Source: Archivesica marissinica (Eukaryota > Mollusca > Bivalvia > Venerida > Vesicomyidae). Taken from it: a stretch of DNA of 64,000 nt. The notes under the pieces were generated by a model. It did not search any database and had not been told where the DNA came from. It saw only the letters and a list, made by a program, of their open reading frames with translations. Below, piece by piece: positions 59,967 to 64,000 of the stretch (the first letter of the stretch is position 1; each line of letters starts with the position of its first letter). Made by a program: the position numbers and the translations under genes. The stretch covers positions 56,011,624 to 56,075,623 of the forward strand of contig CM026390.1 of assembly GCA_014843695.1 (NCBI GenBank), in the 5' to 3' direction.

Positions 59967-60600
59967 TTACAAGTCATTTGGGTAAACATAACATCCATTC
60001 AAGATGATAGAATAAATTGCTGCAGAGAGATTATTTAACATAATATCATATCCCAATGCACTTAAGTGGGTATCATCTGGAGCAAAGAATTGTTGTTCCT
60101 CGTTTAAATTAGGATACTTGATGTATGCTCCGCCTTTTTTTATTATGTAAGCCCCAACACAGCTATTTATTCGTTTTCTAATTTTGTTTGCGAGGAGATT
60201 TAAAGGTATATCTCCAAGTTCGTCTGGGAATAATCTGGGACCAAATGAATATTGTATTTGGTAATAACGCCTGTAAACAATCTGGGCCTTCATACAGTAA
60301 TTCCTTAATATGCCGTCTAAGTTCGTTCCCCGGTTGTCGGCCTATATTGTTTCCACCACAGTGCAGTATGACATAATCAGGATTGTCATGAAACATTTTT
60401 AAATGATCAATACTGTGCTTAACATCTTGTATTATCATTCCTCCTTCATAGAACCATTCAATTTCTATACCGTATGTGGAAAGGCCCAGATTTTTCCCAT
60501 CCTGTCTGAGCTGGGCCCTATCTGACGCCCCTCGAATTAAGGATAACCCAATTATCCAGACGGAAATTTGCCTTTGACCTGAAAATGTCCGATTGCTTTA
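59967..60600 (-). pseudogene. SGNH-hydrolase-like ORF, frameshifted
   Basis: The sequence reads GQRQISVWIIGLSLIRGA, then DYVILHCGGNNIG and FIWSQIIPRRTWRY in one frame. It continues in another frame with ANKIRKRINS, GGAYIKYPN and DDTHLSALGYDIM. These are the block I (GDSL region, Ser kept but Asp replaced by Leu), block III (GxNN) and block V (DxxH) regions of SGNH hydrolases. A frameshift near 60190-60235 breaks the ORF. A splice-acceptor-like ttttcag precedes GQRQ. By position it is probably the accessory hydrolase of the DIRS element next door. Confidence 0.78.
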
Positions 60601-61079
60601 AGTATAACAATTTACAAGGTATAAAACACAACTATTGGAAACGAGAATGTAACGTATATACAGTGTAGCAGAACCTAGGCTTGCAGCTCCAGTCCTATAT
60701 CATAATTATCGTTTTATAGACATGTCAACCAAAATAAATATTTCTTTTACAATTACACGTTCATTAGAACTGCGATATTAATTAGTAGCTACTAATCTTT
60801 ATTAAAGGGGTATTTAAGAGCCAAAATGATATCATTTGGGGTAAATTTTAGAAAAATGCGTAAATGACCCGTGGGCGGTGTCAAAAACACTGGGATTGAT
60901 ATTACCTATTATATAACTTCAATCAACAGATCACCGGGCCCGAAGGCAATATGGCAAATCCAACACATCTTTCTTTTACCATGTATCTCTTTCTTTATCA
61001 TAATTTACTACTTATATATTCAAAGCTATATTATCCAAAATATTCCAAAATAGTTTGCATTTATATAGTTAGATATCGT

Positions 61080-61283
61080 TTCTCCTGTATTCAAAACAAC
61101 CATTTGTATTATCCTCTATTCTCCTGTATTCAAAACAACCATTTGTATTATCCTCTATTCTCCTGTATTCAAAACAACCATTTGTATTATCCTCTATTCT
61201 CCTGTATTCAAAACAACCATTTGTATTATCATCTATTCTCCTGTATTCAAAACAACCATTTTTATTATCAATCTGAATACACA
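61080..61283 (+). repeat. 39-bp tandem repeat, about 5 copies
   Basis: Units ttctcctgtattcaaaacaa plus ccatttgtattatcctcta lie between the recombinase and hydrolase ORFs. The 13-residue repeat in both strands' open frames is an artefact. Confidence 0.94.
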
Positions 61284-61412
61284 AATCATATCATCCCAAT
61301 AAATCCGAGTGTTTTAAATCATATATCGTATAATACTACTGTACTTAGTTCTTGGAGTTTTGCTTGTTCTTAAAATTGTAGACAATACCAGATCCGTGAA
61401 CGGCATCAGTAT

Positions 61413-62375
61413 TTACCTTAAGTATGACTTATAACTGTTTGAATTCCACCGGCCTCTAGTTTTGATGTCATTAATGGAACAGCCATCTCTGAACATCTTT
61501 GATGCCCCACCAATCCGAAAACTATGTGATTTGACTTTCTTACAGTCCAATCCTGCAAATGTTTGGGCCTTTTTCAGAACTGCGCTGAACTGGAAACTGG
61601 TTAGTGGGAATCCGTCAAAGTGACAGAACAAGGGGCCCTTGTCGTTTGGTCGGTAGAACATGTACGATTTAATGTGCTCTACACAAGACTGGTTTTGCGA
61701 ATCTATTGATATATCCACAGAGCAGCCATTGCATTTTTGATCAGTCTTCGATGATCGAATATATATTCTCAAGTGCTTTTTATGTATTGTTACGTCATCG
61801 AATGTTATGATTGGTCTTTTGGACTTTTTATGTGGAAGAGTGAATTCACTTAATCGTAAAAGCCCAATGAAAGCAAGACAAAAGGCTGCCGTGAACAGAA
61901 TAGTTTCATATTGAGATCTACAGACAGATTGTAAAGCTGTTATCAATTTTCCAAGAATTTCATGTGTAATGGGTTCCCTAGTATCATTTCGCTTCCTTGT
62001 TCTACGTAAACCTTCAACCATTCGTTTCACGACAAAACGTTTTGTATTATCTGGCATATCATTTAGTTTGCTTACATAGCTAATGGCTGCTAAGTGGGTG
62101 CTGACCAAAGAATAGGAATATTGCTTCAATGACAAGAACGCTATATATTGTTTTAATACATCTACCGTAGGGGGCCAGCTATCCATACACCCAATTTGTT
62201 TACAATATAATTCAAAGCTGGAAATTGCAGATCTGTAAGTCTTATGAGTATTATCTGCTAATGAGGCGTCTAGCAGTCTATTTATTTCAGATTGGTTGTC
62301 TTCTTGAATGACTCTGGTACTGGGTGTGGTAGCCTGGACACGTGTACCGGAAGAAGTCTGTCCAGCCGCATCCAC
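61413..62375 (-). CDS. Tyrosine recombinase of the DIRS element
   Basis: 320 residues, uninterrupted. The N-terminal core-binding region has NTHKTYRSAISSFELYC (about 42-58). The catalytic domain shows Arg174 (GLLRLSEF), Lys210 (RSSKTD), His284 and Arg287 (HSFRIGG), Trp310 (GRWNS) and the likely nucleophile Tyr318 (YKSYLR). In DIRS elements this enzyme inserts a circular DNA copy by site-specific-like recombination without target duplication. The frame overlaps the end of the RNase H ORF by about 90 bp, the usual compact arrangement. All catalytic residues are present, so the protein may be functional although the RT is not. Confidence 0.93.
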   Translation of the reverse strand: MDAAGQTSSGTRVQATTPSTRVIQEDNQSEINRLLDASLADNTHKTYRSAISSFELYCKQIGCMDSWPPTVDVLKQYIAFLSLKQYSYSLVSTHLAAISYVSKLNDMPDNTKRFVVKRMVEGLRRTRKRNDTREPITHEILGKLITALQSVCRSQYETILFTAAFCLAFIGLLRLSEFTLPHKKSKRPIITFDDVTIHKKHLRIYIRSSKTDQKCNGCSVDISIDSQNQSCVEHIKSYMFYRPNDKGPLFCHFDGFPLTSFQFSAVLKKAQTFAGLDCKKVKSHSFRIGGASKMFRDGCSINDIKTRGRWNSNSYKSYLR

Positions 62376-63118
62376 TGAAATCGACTGATAGCATCACATA
62401 TTTCGTTTCTTTTCCCACTAATGTGCTTAGCTTTAATTTGGATATTTCTTTGTAACGTTATAAAAACTAAATCCCGCAGGAGTACCATTACATTTTTATT
62501 TTTTGATGATTTTTTTTTTAATATTTCTATTAAAGCATTATTATCTGACCTCAGAATGATCTTTTTATTGACTAGACTTTCTCCCCAGATATGAAATGCT
62601 AATAGAATCGGGACAAGTTCTAAATACGTGATGTCAGCAAAGATTTCTTCGCGCCAGTGCTGTGGCCATTGCAATACTGCCCACGAGCCATTAAAATAAC
62701 AACCGCATCCCAGACTTTTTCTACCCGCAGCGTCTGTGTATAATTCCAGGACATTGTCCTCTGTCCAGTTAGATTCGTTAAACCTACATGTTCCGTTAAA
62801 GTCCTGTAGGTATTCCAACCAAACGTGTGCGTCTTCAATCATGCCCATATTTACCCTTATGAAATGATGGGGTTTTTTAGCAGACGACATCACATCATAG
62901 AATCTACGGGTGAATGCTCGAGCAGACGGTAGGGCTTTAGACAGGAAGTTTAGCAGACCAGTAACAGCCTGTAACTCTTTTAATGTAATTTTCTTGCTCA
63001 TAATTAAAGTCTTTAAAGCAATTCTAGCTTTTTCTATTTTTTCCTGTGGTATACGTATAACGTGTTCAATTGCATCAATCTCTAACCCCAAGTAAGTAAT
63101 TATACGGGTAGCATTTTC
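62282..63118 (-). CDS. RT remnant (thumb) and RNase H of the DIRS element
   Basis: Opens ITYLGLEIDAIEHVIRIP, the segment just after the RT palm. It continues with ELQAVTGLLNFLSK and RAFTRRFYD, then RNase H with Asp120 (LYTDAAG), Glu158 (YLELVP), Asp183 (RSDNNA) and Asp233 (EICDAISR), numbering from the MGLEID residue as 1 (TTG codon). The RT fingers and palm, including the YxDD catalytic motif, are absent. A TGA in this frame lies immediately upstream. The RNase H catalytic acids are all present. Without the RT core the element cannot replicate itself. Confidence 0.9.
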   Translation of the reverse strand, partial: ENATRIITYLGLEIDAIEHVIRIPQEKIEKARIALKTLIMSKKITLKELQAVTGLLNFLSKALPSARAFTRRFYDVMSSAKKPHHFIRVNMGMIEDAHVWLEYLQDFNGTCRFNESNWTEDNVLELYTDAAGRKSLGCGCYFNGSWAVLQWPQHWREEIFADITYLELVPILLAFHIWGESLVNKKIILRSDNNALIEILKKKSSKNKNVMVLLRDLVFITLQRNIQIKAKHISGKRNEICDAISRFQWMRLDRLLPVHVSRLPHPVPESFKKTTNLK

Positions 63119-63644
63119 TAATCACACTCGGGAACGTACTAGATGTAAAATTATCTTTGAACTCTAACGGTTTCATTGATAACATCCATAGCTCTGGATC
63201 AATTGTGTTCCATGCCGTATTGAGAAACATAGCTTTTTTTAAGCGAAACTGCTTATCATAAACTAACCAACCACTGTTGCGTGAAGCTGCAAGCCTTATG
63301 TTAGAAAGGTATTGCAGGAGATTTTGAGTTTCGTTTGGATATTTCTGTGTATTGATGAATATGTAGATAAGGAATGCATCAGTCCAAGTTTCAATGTTTT
63401 CTATTTTTTCCAATTGTTTATCCGACTTAACTACTAACTCTCCATTAATGAAGTGTACCTTTTGGCCTTCTTGCCTCACAGGGTTACTATGCAGGAGCTC
63501 ATTTAACTCAATAAATTCATTGCTCCATATTTTTTCTTTTATTTTGTCTTTTACATGTGCAGCCAACATATGGTTAGCATTTGAACTGGTTTGGATTATA
63601 TCATGATTCTGATTAATAAAATCACCTTGTCCTTTTGAATGCAT
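63075..63644 (-). CDS. Gag-like ORF of the DIRS element, C-truncated
   Basis: 189 residues from ATG at 63644. Recognisable blocks are KIWSNEFIELNELL, NIETWTDAFLIYIF, YPNETQNLLQYLSNIRLAA and YDKQFRLKKA with WNTIDPELWML. This is the conserved N-terminal domain found upstream of RT in many invertebrate DIRS elements. The cysteine-rich C-terminal part usually found before the RT is missing, and the frame runs straight into the RT thumb region, ending 30-40 bp into it. The junction marks an internal deletion. Confidence 0.82.
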   Translation of the reverse strand: MHSKGQGDFINQNHDIIQTSSNANHMLAAHVKDKIKEKIWSNEFIELNELLHSNPVRQEGQKVHFINGELVVKSDKQLEKIENIETWTDAFLIYIFINTQKYPNETQNLLQYLSNIRLAASRNSGWLVYDKQFRLKKAMFLNTAWNTIDPELWMLSMKPLEFKDNFTSSTFPSVIRKCYPYNYLLGVRD

Positions 63645-64000
63645 TTAAAAGTAGATAAAGGGCATTAAATTAAAATTTATAACAAAATTAAAATGGCTAC
63701 CTCATTCAATGTATGTGGAATCGATAAAAGATTGCACAAGCATGGTGCCTTCGCTTAAATAGTTTGGGAGTCTGAAAATAGTTCCAAGGATATTCATGCG
63801 CATAGAAATTGTTATTTGGTCGTAGGTAAAAGGTTCAATCTTAATTTGATTAAACCAAGTAATAACCTTAAAACACATGTATCTGGTGTAATATGCATAA
63901 GTGCATACCGGTACATTATTCACTGCATATAACGTTTTTAAACGCATTGAAGTGGGACTCTATGGTGTATGGGACGTATGCGAGATGGTAGGCTACAGTG
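63645..64000. other. Upstream flank of the DIRS element, nothing certain
   Basis: An 81-codon open frame on the minus strand (63702-63947) has no recognised motif. The left terminal repeat of the element may lie here or beyond the window. Confidence 0.4.

Larger units (their letters stand above)
59967..63644 (-). mobile_element. DIRS/Ngaro-like tyrosine-recombinase retrotransposon, partial
   Basis: In transcription order: Gag-like ORF (63644-63075), RT remnant with RNase H (63118-62282), tyrosine recombinase (62375-61413), a 39-bp array, and an SGNH-hydrolase-like ORF (about 60600-59967). The combination of RT-RNase H with a tyrosine recombinase and no DDE integrase defines DIRS-type elements. 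A hydrolase ORF is known from some Ngaro elements. Split direct repeats at the ends were not found by eye, so the borders are uncertain. Confidence 0.82.

Noticed and set aside
63702..63947. 81-codon ORF upstream of the Gag-like ORF
   Set aside because: No motif, and no evidence linking it to the element.

Overview
This is a eukaryotic, almost certainly metazoan, nuclear window. It has a spliced seven-exon gene, spliceosomal introns, many tRNA-headed SINEs, Tc1, hAT, piggyBac and pogo type DNA transposons, a DIRS-type tyrosine-recombinase retrotransposon and very large minisatellite arrays. The SINE load and the repetitive LTGCDT protein family suggest a marine invertebrate, most plausibly a mollusc. 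That placement is inference, and no species is assigned.

Layout. 1-2990 is a 19-bp satellite that continues off the left edge. 3750-5574 is a 32-bp array. 6.2-15.7 kb holds a TTAA-flanked MITE, SINEs, a 600-bp CA tract, a 22-bp minisatellite split by two Tc1 elements, and 24-bp arrays with a 216-bp higher-order unit. 15.7-23.9 kb is sparse sequence with SINEs and six further arrays. 23.96-34.86 kb is one huge 43-bp array. It carries a 1000-N assembly gap, a 1.4-kb inverted block, a SINE with a clear target duplication and an uninterrupted Tc1 transposase. 35-39.8 kb has short repeats, a hAT-like element with a perfect 8-bp target duplication and a decayed copy of a repetitive invertebrate protein gene. 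39.84-44.54 kb is a 23-bp array of about 200 copies. 45-48.2 kb is dense in SINEs and short TA-flanked MITEs.

The one cellular gene I can support is galactokinase (GALK1-like), minus strand, seven coding exons between 59242 and 48498. All splice phases fit, and the exons sum to 1191 bp (396 residues plus stop). Its introns contain SINEs, MITEs and three sizeable arrays, so most of its 10.7-kb span is repeat.

59.97-63.64 kb (minus strand) is a DIRS/Ngaro-like element. In transcription order it has a Gag-like ORF, a truncated reverse transcriptase with intact RNase H residues, an intact tyrosine recombinase and a frameshifted SGNH-hydrolase-like ORF.

The main biological story is repeat dynamics: transposons sitting inside minisatellites, SINE heads and tails exchanged between families, and tandem arrays with inversions and higher-order units. 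The very long open frames across the arrays come from stop-free repeat units and are not called as genes.
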